From: CAWJAP01 sp963834365
GTDB lineage: Bacteria; Acidobacteriota; Vicinamibacteria; Vicinamibacterales; Vicinamibacteraceae
NCBI GenBank assembly: GCA_963834365.1
Contig: CAWIBS010000039.1
Coordinates: 62,001-126,000 of the forward strand
Length of the DNA: 64,000 bases
Direction of reading: 5' to 3'
This document shows, piece by piece, positions 34,965-43,404 of this stretch; position 1 is the first letter of the stretch, and each line of letters starts with the position of its first letter. A program made the translations under genes and the position numbers. The notes beneath the pieces are model-generated. The model searched no databases, was not told the DNA's origin, and saw nothing but the letters and a program-made list of their open reading frames with translations.

Positions 34965-36140
34965 ATGACGCGTCCGTTGCCGCTCGCCCTTGCGTTGGTC
35001 GTGACTGTCCTGGCCTCGGCGTGCTCGCAGCCTCAACCGCAGGCGCCGCCGGCATCGACCTCTTCTCCTCCAGCACCGAAAGCCAACGTGACCACGTCCT
35101 CGTTCGGAAAGCTGCCCGACGGCACCGCCGTGGACCTCTTCACGCTCACCAACGCGAAGGGCACGAAGCTGCGCGTCACGAACTACGGCGGCATCATCAC
35201 CTCACTCGAAGTCGCCGATCGCAAGGGACAGCTCGGAGACGTGGTGCTCGGACACGAGACCCTCGAGGGATACGTGAAGGCGCATCCGTACTTCGGCGCC
35301 ATTGTCGGCCGCTATGGCAACCGGATCGCGAAGGGCCGCTTCACGATTGACGAGACCACCTACAAGCTCGCCGTCAACAACGGCCCCAATCACCTGCACG
35401 GGGGCCTGAAGGGGTTCGACAAGGTGGTATGGAAGGCCACGCCTTTCGAACGGGAGGGCGAGGTGGGCGTCATCTTCACGCACGTGAGTCCGGACGGCGA
35501 CGAGGGCTATCCGGGTCGGCTCGACGCGCGCGTGACCTATGCGCTGAACGACGCCAACGAGCTGGCGATCGACTACCACGCGAAGACGGACAAGGCGACG
35601 CACGTCAATCTGACGCAGCACTCGTACTTCAATCTGGCGGGAGACGGCTCGGGCGACGTCCTTGGTCACGAGCTGACGCTGAACGCCGATCGGTACACGC
35701 CGGTCGATGCGACGCTGATTCCGACCGGGACGCTGGCGCCGGTCGATGGCACGCCGTTCGACTTCAGGAAGCCGACGGCGATCGGCGCGCGCATCGACGC
35801 CGCCCATCCGCAGATCAAGCACGGCGGCGGCTACGACCACAACTTCGTGACGAATCGCACCGGCGGGGAGATGGCGTTGGTCGCGCGCGTCCGCGAGGCG
35901 GGCACCGGGCGGGTGATGGAGGTCCGATCGACGGAGCCCGGCGTCCAGTTCTACACCGGCAACTTCCTCGACGGATCGATCACGGGCAAGGCCGGACACG
36001 TCTACGGGAAGCGCACGGGCTTCTGCCTGGAGACGCAGCATTTCCCGGACTCCCCCAACCAGCCGTCGTTCCCCTCCACGTTGCTGCGTCCTGACGGCGA
36101 GTACAAGACGCGCACGGTCTTCGCCTTCAGCACGGAGTGA
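34965..36140 (+). CDS. galM: aldose 1-epimerase (galactose mutarotase), lipoprotein form
   Basis: 391 residues. It interconverts alpha and beta anomers of hexoses. A lipoprotein signal (ALALVVTVLASACSQPQPQ) and a Pro/Ser linker place it in the periplasm or on a membrane surface. The mutarotase core begins TNYGGIITSLEV and has NGPNHLHGG and THVNLTQHSYFNL (catalytic and binding His), GTPFDFRKP, YDHNFV, and FCLETQHFPDSPN with the catalytic base Glu. AGGTGA ends 4-5 nt before the ATG, a good ribosome site; TAGTAT at 34931-34936 may be the -10 box. It stands alone between the broken kinase and a post-stop hairpin. Confidence 0.93.
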   Translation: MTRPLPLALALVVTVLASACSQPQPQAPPASTSSPPAPKANVTTSSFGKLPDGTAVDLFTLTNAKGTKLRVTNYGGIITSLEVADRKGQLGDVVLGHETLEGYVKAHPYFGAIVGRYGNRIAKGRFTIDETTYKLAVNNGPNHLHGGLKGFDKVVWKATPFEREGEVGVIFTHVSPDGDEGYPGRLDARVTYALNDANELAIDYHAKTDKATHVNLTQHSYFNLAGDGSGDVLGHELTLNADRYTPVDATLIPTGTLAPVDGTPFDFRKPTAIGARIDAAHPQIKHGGGYDHNFVTNRTGGEMALVARVREAGTGRVMEVRSTEPGVQFYTGNFLDGSITGKAGHVYGKRTGFCLETQHFPDSPNQPSFPSTLLRPDGEYKTRTVFAFSTE

Positions 36141-36143
36141 GTC

Positions 36144-36213
36144 GGGGACGGGAGCCTCCGCATGAAGGGGACGGGAGCCTGCCAAATCAACGTGATGGAG
36201 GCTCCCGTCCCCC
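36144..36213. repeat. GGGGACGGGAGCCT hairpin family, copy 1
   Basis: Starts 4 nt after the galM stop. Two direct copies, GGGGACGGGAGCCTCC (36144-36159) and GGGGACGGGAGCCT (36167-36180), are followed by the reverse complement GGAGGCTCCCGTCCCC (36197-36212). Either direct copy can pair with it to give a stem of 14-16 bp. Family members at 50968 and 60070 occupy the same position relative to a stop codon. Confidence 0.85.
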
Positions 36214-36223
36214 GTATCCGCAA

Positions 36224-37544
36224 TCAGCCCCAGATGAAGTAGGCGGCGAACGCGACCGCGGACGCCGCCATCAGCGGCGGGACCTCGCGCATGCGACCGC
36301 CGAGCAGCTTGATGGCCACGTAGGCGATGAACCCGGCGCCAATGCCATGTGAGATCGAGTAGGTGAGAGGGACCAGCAGGAGAATCAGGAACGCCGGCAG
36401 CGCGGTCTCGAGCCGTGAGAAGTCGATCCGCGCGATCTGATGGCACATCAGGAAGCCCGCGACGACGAGCGCCGGGGCCGTCGCCACCGCGGGCACCATG
36501 GTGAGCAGCGGCGCCGCGGCGATCGAGAGCAGGAAGAACACCCCGACGATCACGGTGTGCAGCCCGGTGCGACCGCCCTCGGCGATGCCGGCCGCCGACT
36601 CGATGTAGCTCGTGACGGAGCTGGCGCCGAACGCGCCGCCGATGCTGGCGCTGAGCGCATCGACGCCGAGAATGCGGCGCAAGCGCGGGACGCTGCCCTC
36701 TGCGTCGACGAGTCCCGCCGCCTCGCCCACGGCGGTGACCGTGCCGATCGTGTCGAAGAAGTCCACCATCACGATCGCCAGGAGGAGCGGCAGGAACCGC
36801 AGCGCCAGGGCCGATCGGACGTCCGCCGCGAACAACGTGTCCAGCCGTGGGGCCGCCAGCCAGGCGGCAGGCGCCGCGGCGAGGCCCAGTACCCAGGCCG
36901 CGGCGGTCGCGCCGATCACCCCGAGCACAATCGCTCCCCTTACACGGCGGGCGACGAGACAGGCCATCACGACGAGCCCCAGGAACGCAATCGCCGCACC
37001 GGTCGTCAGGACCCCGTGGGTCACCGGCGGCATGGGGGGCGCGCCGCCGCGCACGATCGCGGCAGCCGTCGACGCGGGCACCACCACCAGGCCGAGCGTT
37101 GACGACGCCGATGAACGCAATGAACAGGCCGATGCCGGCCCCGATCGCCCGCCTGAGGTCCGCAGGGATCGCGCGCATCACGGCTTCGCGGAGCCCCAAC
37201 ACGACGAGCAGCAGCACGACCAGACCGTCGAGGACGACCAGGCCCATGGCCGTCTGCCAGGAGCCTGTGGCCGAGGTCACCTGGAAGGCGACGACGGCGT
37301 TGAGACCCATGCCTGGCGCGAGCGCCAGGGGGAAGTTCGCGACCAGGCCCATGAGAATCGAGCACACGCCTGCGGCGAGCGCCGTCGCGGCCACCGCGGC
37401 CTCGAACGGCACGCCGGCCGCCGACAGAATGGCCGGATTCGCCACGAGAATGTAGGCCATCGTCAGGAACGTCGCGACCGCCGCCCGCAGCTCACGGCCG
37501 ACGGTCGTGCCGCGTGCGCTCAGTTCGAAGAACCGGTCGAGCAC
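36224..37544 (-). CDS. AzgA-type NCS2 purine permease (one frameshift)
   Basis: About 440 residues when joined, with 12-14 hydrophobic segments. N-terminal MAYILVANPAILSAAGVPFEAA and LGLVANFPLALAPGMGLNA-like segments, then IVMVDFFDTIGTVTAVGEAAGL and GASSVTSYIESAAGIAEGGRTGL, are hallmark motifs of the AzgA/PbuG hypoxanthine-guanine-adenine permease group. The frame changes once, near 37100, between ADLRRAIGAGIGLFIAFIGVV and LGLVVVPAS. The GTG start is 9 nt downstream of the DedA stop codon, so the two share a transcript. Substrate among purines is not resolved. Confidence 0.85.
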
Positions 37545-37553
37545 ACGCGTGGC

Positions 37554-38222
37554 CTACACCGGCTCGGAGACGCGGCTGGCCCGGCGCCGGCGGGCCTTGA
37601 TGAATTCGAACACGGCGGGAAGCAGCGAGACGGCGACGATGCCGAGCGCGACGAGGGAGAAGTTGTTCTTGACGATGGGGACGTTGCCGAACGCGTAGCC
37701 GGCCCCGACGCAGATGCCGACCCACAGCACCGCACCCAGGACGTTGTAGAACGCGAAGGTGCTGTAGGTCATCGCTCCGGCGCCGGCCACGAACGGCACG
37801 AACGTGCGCACGATCGGCACGAATCGACCGAGGACGACGGCTTTGCCGCCGTAGTGCTCGAAGAACGCGTGCGCCTTCGCCAGGTGATCGCGGTTGAGCA
37901 GCCGGTGCCACCACCCGACGTGGTCCTGCGCCACGAACACGCGGGGCCCGATGTACTTGCCGATCCCGTAGTTGACCGCGTCGCCAAGGACAGCGGCCAC
38001 CAGCAGGAGCACGGTCACGAGGCGGATGTCGAGGACGCCGGTCGCCGCCAGCGCCCCGGTCGCGAACAGCAGCGAGTCACCCGGCAGGATCGGCGTGACG
38101 ACCAGCCCGGTCTCGGCGAAGACGATCAGGAACAGCAGCGCGTACAGCCAGGGGCCGTAGGCCGTGGCGATTTCGGCAAGGTGGACGTCGAGATGAAGAA
38201 AGAGATCGATGAGTTGACCCAT
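37554..38222 (-). CDS. DedA-family membrane protein
   Basis: 222 residues. DedA/VTT proteins are thought to flip lipids such as undecaprenyl phosphate across the cytoplasmic membrane. Family motifs are present: VFAETGLVVTPILPGDSLLFATGAL, ILGDAVNYGIGKYIG (as VLGDAVNYGIGKYIG), FFEHYGGKAVVLGRFVPIVRTFVPFVAGAG with the conserved Arg pair, and MTYSTFAFYNVLGAVLWV. Five to six hydrophobic segments and a basic C terminus (IKARRRRASRV). It is followed after 9 nt by the AzgA-type permease. Frame intact. Confidence 0.92.
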   Translation of the reverse strand: MGQLIDLFLHLDVHLAEIATAYGPWLYALLFLIVFAETGLVVTPILPGDSLLFATGALAATGVLDIRLVTVLLLVAAVLGDAVNYGIGKYIGPRVFVAQDHVGWWHRLLNRDHLAKAHAFFEHYGGKAVVLGRFVPIVRTFVPFVAGAGAMTYSTFAFYNVLGAVLWVGICVGAGYAFGNVPIVKNNFSLVALGIVAVSLLPAVFEFIKARRRRASRVSEPV

Positions 38223-38596
38223 GGGCAGCGGCGAGCACGCGTGAGACGACGCATTCTCTCACGGACGGTGGAGGGAGCCACCGATTCGTCGGCCGGTGAT
38301 CTGGCGACGGCGGCCCTCAGCCGCCGCCGCGGCAGCCCTCTCTGCGCGCGGCGATCCGGCTGGCCCTCGGCAGGCCACTCGGCCGCGTGCGGGCTGCAGC
38401 TTGACGCGGCAAGATTTTCCCTTCGGAATAATTTACGCAGCTATTTCTTACACTCGGCACAAGCCTGCGCCGTGGTGAATCTTGCACGAAGTTGCCAGCA
38501 GAACAATGGTTTAGCGCGAAGCCGAGCCTTGGACTCATTCTTGCTCCCGGCAACTGCGCTCCCGTGGTCTTCCCACGGGTTGCACCCAACAACACC
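38223..38596. other. 374-nt intergenic region with an AT-richer pocket and a hairpin
   Basis: No gene supported. From about 38408 to 38520 the composition is visibly less GC-rich than the surroundings (for example TTCGGAATAATTTACGC and CTATTTCTTACACTC), which could hold promoters or a small RNA gene. A perfect hairpin CCCGTGG-TCTTC-CCACGGG sits at 38561-38579, 18 nt before the ATG of the next small gene, where it could hide or regulate its ribosome site. No T-run follows, so it is not a classical terminator. Confidence 0.4.
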
Positions 38597-38849
38597 ATGG
38601 CTCCAACCATCCTCCCCGGAGAAGCGGCGCTTGCGTTCGAGGGCCACGTCACGCTCTGGTTCATCGGACGAGACGACCACGCCATCGAGTGTCTCGCCCA
38701 GCGGCATCCCCTCGGATTGGAGCTGTCGCTACGTCATGAACGAGCGGGTGGTGATGAGCCGCGTGTTCGACACGTGGGAGCGCGTGTTCAGCCAGGCGGT
38801 CGTCTGGCGTGACGGGGTCGAGCAGCGCGGCTTCCCCGCACACGGCTGA
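38597..38849 (+). CDS. small uncharacterised protein (one frameshift)
   Basis: About 84 residues. The ATG at 38597 opens MAPTILPGEAALAFEGHVTLW, then FIGRDDHAIECLAQRHPLG. After a frame change near 38725 the other frame continues CRYVMNERVVMSRVFDTWERV and ends VVWRDGVEQRGFPAHG. The joined product is compact and ends on an aromatic, charged tail that looks conserved. I do not recognise the family. The frame change is inferred from the quality of the two halves only. Confidence 0.45.
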
Positions 38850-38907
38850 CCAAGACGGCCCGCACGTTTCCGTGTCCAGGGGCCTCGACCAGGCTCCGGC
38901 CCCGCGC

Positions 38908-39345
38908 ATGTCCCCGGAGCATTCACCTCCGCCCGAGCCTCCCGACGGCCCGCATGTGGCGATGGCCGTGTTCTGCCAGCGACTCGATCGGCAACCCGAT
39001 GGCACCGTGGACATCATCGGTGTGGTCGACGGCGTGCAGGTGAGCCCCGGACAACCGTCCGGGCCGGGAGCCGATCCCCCGGCGATGATCCGGCTGATGG
39101 GGCTGATTTCCGTTCGCGCCGGGCGAGCGCGCGGCCGCCACACGCTCGGACTCCGGGCCCACTTCCCCGCCGGCGATCTGGGTGCCACGCTGACGCGTGC
39201 CGTGGAATTCACGGACCGGGCGCCGGGCGCCACCATCACGTTCCCGATCGAGCTCGAGGCGCAGGAACAGGGCACCTACTGGTTCGACGTGTTTTACGAC
39301 GATCGGCTGCTGACGCGGGTGCCGCTGATCGTGGAGGGTGGCTAG
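38908..39345 (+). CDS. DUF6941-like beta-rich protein of unknown function
   Basis: 145 residues from ATG 38908. After a Pro-rich leader (SPEHSPPPEPPDGPH) comes VAMAVFCQRLDRQPDGTVDIIGVVDGV, followed by alternating strands and ending TFPIELEAQEQGTYWFDVFYDDRLLTRVPLIVEGG. This pattern of an opening 'aLFCExl...DGxxsiigvvD' strand and a closing 'G.Y.F.V..dg.ll...pl.V' hairpin resembles DUF6941 proteins. An alternative start at ATG 38962 would remove the Pro-rich leader. The gene probably shares a transcript with the small gene ending 58 nt upstream. No role can be inferred. Confidence 0.55.
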   Translation: MSPEHSPPPEPPDGPHVAMAVFCQRLDRQPDGTVDIIGVVDGVQVSPGQPSGPGADPPAMIRLMGLISVRAGRARGRHTLGLRAHFPAGDLGATLTRAVEFTDRAPGATITFPIELEAQEQGTYWFDVFYDDRLLTRVPLIVEGG

Positions 39346-39356
39346 CGGAACGGTCT

Positions 39357-39455
39357 TCGGTCTTGGGCTACGGACTACGGGCTGCGGACTACGGGGCTTG
39401 TGGAAGGCTGCTGGCGCCGTAGCCTGTAGCCCGTAGCCTACCGTAGCCCGTGCCT
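39357..39455. repeat. paired heptamer arrays (CTACGGR and GTAGCCY units)
   Basis: Left arm at 39367-39395: CTACGGA, CTACGGG, CTGCGGA, CTACGGG. Right arm at 39419-39450: GTAGCCT, GTAGCCC, GTAGCCT, ACC, GTAGCCC. The right unit is a rotated reverse complement of the left, so the arms can pair around a loop of about 25 nt. It lies between two convergent genes. Confidence 0.75.
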
Positions 39456-39464
39456 TCAGCCTGA

Positions 39465-40577
39465 TCAGTGCGGCGCCTCTCCCTGGAGCAGCGGCGTCGT
39501 GTCGAGCGTCTGAGGACCCTGTTCGGTGCACACCCCGTACTTGCCCGGGTACATCGACACGCCAGCGTACTCACCCTTGGCGTTCAGCACGTAGAAGTGG
39601 ATGTTGAAGTTGGGGTGGCCGCTCTTGGTGAGCAGGCGCTTCTCCACCGTGTTGGCCTGAATTCGCCGGAGGGCCTCGAGCCCCGCGTCCTTCGGGTGCC
39701 TGCCCCGCCGCATCTCCTCGACGATGAGAAACGAGCACAGGTTGAACAGATTGGCTTCACCACGGCCGGTGGAGCCCGCGGCCCCCACCTGCCCGTCCAC
39801 GTAGAGCCCGGCGCCGAGAATCGGCGAATCGCCGACGCGGCCCGGAATCTTCCACGCCAGCCCGCTCGTCGTCGTCACGCCGCAGATCTCCCCGCGGGCG
39901 TTGACGGCGTTGCAGTTGATCGTGCCGTAGGCGTGCTCGGGATCGATCAGTCCTTCGGCCACCATCTGGAGCCCGACCCGACGACCGGCCTCGGCGCGCG
40001 TGGCGGGGTCCAGGTAGTGCTCCGAGTCGACCCGGCGCTTCCACTCGAGCCACAACTTGCGCGACGTGTCGGTGTTGAGGTCGGCTTCGATCGTGAACCC
40101 CAGTTGTCTCGCGAACTCCTGCGCATCACGTCCGACGATCAGGTGATGGTCGGTCTGGTCCATCACGGCCCGCGCGACCGCGGCCGGTGTGCGGACGCCT
40201 TCGAGACAGGCCACCGCGCCGGCGCGCCGCTTCGGACCGTGCATGCAGGAGGCATCGAGCTGGACGACGCCATTGGCGTTCGGCAGGCCGCCGTAGCCGA
40301 CGCTCGTGTCGGCGGGATCGAGCTCGTTCAGCGTCACGCCTGCGATGACGGCGTCGAGCACGTCGCGGCCCTGGGTGACCAGCTCGAACGCGGTTTCGAG
40401 GCAGGCCTTGGCGCCGCCATTCTTGTAGCGATTGCCGTTCGCGGACGCGATGACCAGCGGCTTGACGCCTGGCGTGGCGACGGCGGGCGCCTGACCGAAG
40501 GCCTCGGACGCGGCGGACAGGCCGGCCGCGGCCGCGGTGGCCTGCACGAACTCTCGACGATTGAGGCGCGTAGACAT
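39465..40577 (-). CDS. Tat-exported N4-(beta-N-acetylglucosaminyl)-L-asparaginase (glycosylasparaginase)
   Basis: 370 residues. Ntn hydrolases of this type cleave the GlcNAc-Asn bond after glycoprotein breakdown, or hydrolyse isoaspartyl peptides. The start ATG 40577 gives a Tat signal, STRLNRREFVQATAAAAGLSAA. Family motifs are GGLPNANGVVQLDASCMHG, HHLIVGRDAQEFA, and the autocleavage site YGTINCNAVNARGEICGVTTT, where Thr after Gly becomes the N-terminal nucleophile (animal enzymes have HDT here, many bacteria HGT). KIPGRVGDSPILGAGLYVD, the substrate-binding RxGDSPxxGAG loop, follows. The product GlcNAc fits the amino-sugar theme of the window. It is divergent from glgP. Confidence 0.9.
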   Translation of the reverse strand: MSTRLNRREFVQATAAAAGLSAASEAFGQAPAVATPGVKPLVIASANGNRYKNGGAKACLETAFELVTQGRDVLDAVIAGVTLNELDPADTSVGYGGLPNANGVVQLDASCMHGPKRRAGAVACLEGVRTPAAVARAVMDQTDHHLIVGRDAQEFARQLGFTIEADLNTDTSRKLWLEWKRRVDSEHYLDPATRAEAGRRVGLQMVAEGLIDPEHAYGTINCNAVNARGEICGVTTTSGLAWKIPGRVGDSPILGAGLYVDGQVGAAGSTGRGEANLFNLCSFLIVEEMRRGRHPKDAGLEALRRIQANTVEKRLLTKSGHPNFNIHFYVLNAKGEYAGVSMYPGKYGVCTEQGPQTLDTTPLLQGEAPH

Positions 40578-40723
40578 GCGGTCGGACTCCGTCGAAAGTT
40601 GACCCGGGATGCTGCCGCGGATCGGACGTTCGACGCTGGCCTCGACCTCGTCGAACAAGGCGGGAGTGTATCAGGGGGACGTTTGATACCATTAGCGCCT
40701 TTCGCCATCCGCCATTCATCGAC

Positions 40724-42871
40724 ATGACCGACCCGCGCCTCCCCCATCTTCCTGAACGTCTCGACCGCCTCTTCGAAGTGGCGACCGACCTGTGGTGGGT
40801 CTGGAACAATTCCGCCCGTGAAGTATTCCGGCAACTGGATTTCGCCCTGTGGCGCGCGACGGCGCACAACCCGGTGCGGATGCTGCGCCAGGTCCCGCAG
40901 GAACGCCTCGACGAGGCCGCGCACGATCCGGTGTTCCTTCGCCTGTACGACTCCGCGGTGAAGGGGCTCGACCGCACCCGCAGCGGCGAGGGCACCTGGT
41001 GGGCGCAGCGGCACGGGCGCGGGCCGGCACGGCCCATTGCCTACTTCTCGGCGGAATTCGCCCTGCACCAGTCGCTGCCCATCTACGCCGGCGGCCTGGG
41101 CGTGCTGGCCGGCGATCACTGCAAGGAGGCGTGCGACCTCGGCCTGCCGTTCGTGGCCGTGGGCTTCATGTATCCGCAGGGCTATTTTCATCAGAGCATC
41201 ACCGCCGACGGCTGGCAGGAGGAGCGGTACCGCCGCATCAACTGGAACGAGGCGCCGATCGCGCCGGCGCTCCTGCCGGACGGACGGCCGTGCATCATCG
41301 CCGTGCCGCTCGGCCAGCGCACGGTGCTGGTCTCGGTGTGGCATGCCAGGCTGGGACACACGCACCTGTATCTGCTCGACACCGATCTGGAGGAGAACGC
41401 GCCCTGGGATCGCGAGCTCACGGCGCGGCTCTATGGCGGCGATCGTGAAACGCGGATCCAGCAGGAGATCGTCCTCGGCGTTGGCGGCGTTCGCGCCCTG
41501 CGCGCCCTGGGTCTGGATCCGGCGGTCTTCCACCTGAACGAGGGACACGCGGCGTTCGTCGTGCTCCAGCGCGTGCACGAGATGCTCGAGCGTGGCCTGA
41601 CCTTCGACGTGGCGATCGACGAGGTGCGCCGATCGACGGTGTTCACGACGCACACGCCGGTGCCGGCCGGCCACGATGCGTTCCCGTTTCAGATGGTGGA
41701 GACGCACCTCGCCGGCTGCTGGGGGCAGCTCGGCGAGCACCGTGAGGACTTCCTGGCGCTCGGCCGGCACGACAGCGGGCAGGGCACGCTGTTCAACATG
41801 ACGGCGCTGGCGCTGCGGTCCTCGAACTACGTCAACGCGGTCAGCCAGCTGCACGGCGAGGTGACGCGCAAGATGTGGGCGCCGCTGTGGCCCACCGCCG
41901 AGGCCGACAAGGTGCCGGTCTCGGCCATCACCAACGGCGTGCACCTCCAGACGTGGCTCGCCGGCGAGATGGCCCGGCTCTTCGACCGCTATCTCGACTC
42001 GCACTGGCGGGATCGTGAGGACGACCCGCAGGTCTGGGAGCGCGTCCTCGCCATCCCGGACGATGAGCTGTGGAAGACGCGCGAGGCGCTGCGCCGGTAT
42101 CTGGTCGCGTTCGTGCGCGAGCGGGCGCGTGAGCGCTGGACGGAGGAGCGGGTCTCCACCGCGCGCGTCGTCGGCGGCGGGACCCTGCTGTCGCCGGACG
42201 TGCTGACCATCGGCTTCGCACGCCGCTTCGCGACCTACAAGCGCGCCGAGCTCGTGTTCCGGAACCCGGAGCGCCTGGCGCGCATCCTGAATTCGGACAA
42301 GCACCCGGTCCAGATCGTGTACGCCGGCAAGGCCCACCCCGCCGACGATGGCGGCAAGCGGGCGCTGCAGAACGTCTACCGGCGCGCCATCGACCCGATG
42401 TTCGGCGGACGCGTCGCGTTCGTGGACGACTACGACCTGCACGTCGCGCACTTCCTCGTCCAGGGCTGCGACCTGTGGCTCAACAACCCGCGCAAGCCGC
42501 TCGAAGCGAGCGGCACGAGCGGCATGAAGGCGTCGATGAACGGCAGCCTCAACGTCAGCATCGGCGACGGCTGGTGGGCCGAGGGCTACACGGGGACGAA
42601 CGGCTATCTGATCGATCCGGGGGTCGAGCTCGACGATCACGACGCCATGGACGCGGCGGACGCCGACGCGCTCTACCGGCTGCTCGAGGAGCAGATTGTC
42701 CCGGCGTTCTACGAGCGCGACGAGCAGGGCGTGCCCCGGCGCTGGGTCGGGATGGTCAAGGACGCCATCCGGACGGTCGCGCCGCGCTTCTGCACCCGCC
42801 GCATGGTCAAGGAGTACGTCGAGCGGATGTACGAGCCGTCGATGCTCGTCGGCGACCAGGTGGGGGGCTGA
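40724..42871 (+). CDS. glgP: alpha-glucan (glycogen) phosphorylase
   Basis: 715 residues. It releases glucose 1-phosphate from glycogen or maltodextrin and needs PLP. Length and motifs match the shorter bacterial/archaeal phosphorylase subfamily: LFEVATDLWWVWNNSAREVF (an N-terminal domain shared by this subfamily), YFSAEFALHQSLPIYAGGLGVLAGDH, HLNEGHAAFV, VFTTHTPVPAGHD, and ITNGVHLQTW. IGFARRFATYKRA binds phosphate, and the PLP site is EASGTSGMKASMNG with Lys602. The protein is cytoplasmic. It is divergent from the glycosylasparaginase; a weak TACCAT about 40 nt upstream could be its -10 box. Frame intact. Confidence 0.95.
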   Translation: MTDPRLPHLPERLDRLFEVATDLWWVWNNSAREVFRQLDFALWRATAHNPVRMLRQVPQERLDEAAHDPVFLRLYDSAVKGLDRTRSGEGTWWAQRHGRGPARPIAYFSAEFALHQSLPIYAGGLGVLAGDHCKEACDLGLPFVAVGFMYPQGYFHQSITADGWQEERYRRINWNEAPIAPALLPDGRPCIIAVPLGQRTVLVSVWHARLGHTHLYLLDTDLEENAPWDRELTARLYGGDRETRIQQEIVLGVGGVRALRALGLDPAVFHLNEGHAAFVVLQRVHEMLERGLTFDVAIDEVRRSTVFTTHTPVPAGHDAFPFQMVETHLAGCWGQLGEHREDFLALGRHDSGQGTLFNMTALALRSSNYVNAVSQLHGEVTRKMWAPLWPTAEADKVPVSAITNGVHLQTWLAGEMARLFDRYLDSHWRDREDDPQVWERVLAIPDDELWKTREALRRYLVAFVRERARERWTEERVSTARVVGGGTLLSPDVLTIGFARRFATYKRAELVFRNPERLARILNSDKHPVQIVYAGKAHPADDGGKRALQNVYRRAIDPMFGGRVAFVDDYDLHVAHFLVQGCDLWLNNPRKPLEASGTSGMKASMNGSLNVSIGDGWWAEGYTGTNGYLIDPGVELDDHDAMDAADADALYRLLEEQIVPAFYERDEQGVPRRWVGMVKDAIRTVAPRFCTRRMVKEYVERMYEPSMLVGDQVGG

Positions 42872-42899
42872 CGACGCCCGTTTCGCTTGACGGGGCCGA

Positions 42900-42905
42900 T
42901 AATAT
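42900..42905 (+). promoter_or_regulatory. putative -10 box of the small zinc-ribbon gene
   Basis: GATAATATAG includes TAATAT 6 nt before the ATG at 42912, leaving room for an essentially leaderless transcript. TTGACG stands too close upstream to be the -35 box. Confidence 0.4.
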
Positions 42906-42911
42906 AGAGCG

Positions 42912-43370
42912 ATGTCTCGTCGGACTGCTGCCGACTCCCGTTGCCCGCTCTGCGGCGCCAAAGAAGTGACCGAGCCCCGCGGCGAGGAGAAGTACTGCCG
43001 CGACTGCTGGGACAAGAAGATCGCGGTCGAGGAGATCGTCGCCCGGGAATTTGCGCTGAAACGCTACATCCGCGCCCACAGCGCGGAGAAATATCTGATC
43101 TACCACTCCACGATCAAGCGTCCCTGCGGGCAGCTCATCGTGGTCGACGACGGGTACGACCTGTTCCTCACCATGGTGCTCTACCCCAACTTCGCGTGGG
43201 ACGAGCAGGCCTACCACCTCGAGGGTGATCCGGAAGGCCGATCGTTCGCCGAGATTCTCGTGGACGTGATGGCCACCGAGGTGATTGAGCCGTGGGGCGG
43301 CGGCAAGTGGCACCTCGAGATCTTCCGCACCGGCGCCGCCGAGGCCGAGGAGTGGAATGGCGAGATGTAG
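42912..43370 (+). CDS. small uncharacterised zinc-ribbon protein
   Basis: 152 residues. The N terminus (residues 11-33) holds two CxxC pairs, CPLCGAKEVTEPRGEEKYCRDC, likely one zinc site. The remainder is an alpha/beta domain: AVEEIVAREFALKRYIRAHSAEKYLIYHST, a strand-rich middle GQLIVVDDGYDLFLTMVLYPNF, and a tail WGGGKWHLEIFRTG. It begins about 40 nt after glgP but appears to have its own promoter and no ribosome site, consistent with a leaderless mRNA. I do not recognise the family. Confidence 0.65.
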   Translation: MSRRTAADSRCPLCGAKEVTEPRGEEKYCRDCWDKKIAVEEIVAREFALKRYIRAHSAEKYLIYHSTIKRPCGQLIVVDDGYDLFLTMVLYPNFAWDEQAYHLEGDPEGRSFAEILVDVMATEVIEPWGGGKWHLEIFRTGAAEAEEWNGEM

Positions 43371-43382
43371 CCCGAGATGTAG

Positions 43383-43404
43383 CCCCGAGGCGTCAGCCTC
43401 GGGG
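43383..43404. terminator. post-stop hairpin of the GTAG family
   Basis: CCCCGAGGC-GTCA-GCCTCGGGG, a perfect 9-bp stem with a 4-nt loop, begins 12 nt after the stop of the zinc-ribbon gene. The stop codon itself lies inside a duplicated GATGTAGCCC. The hairpin overlaps the 3' end of the convergent membrane-protein gene. There is no T-run, so the terminator role is inferred from position only. Confidence 0.5.

Noticed and set aside
40334..43015. 893-codon minus-strand frame opposite glgP
   Set aside because: Shadow of glgP and the glycosylasparaginase; it lacks its own motifs or ribosome site.
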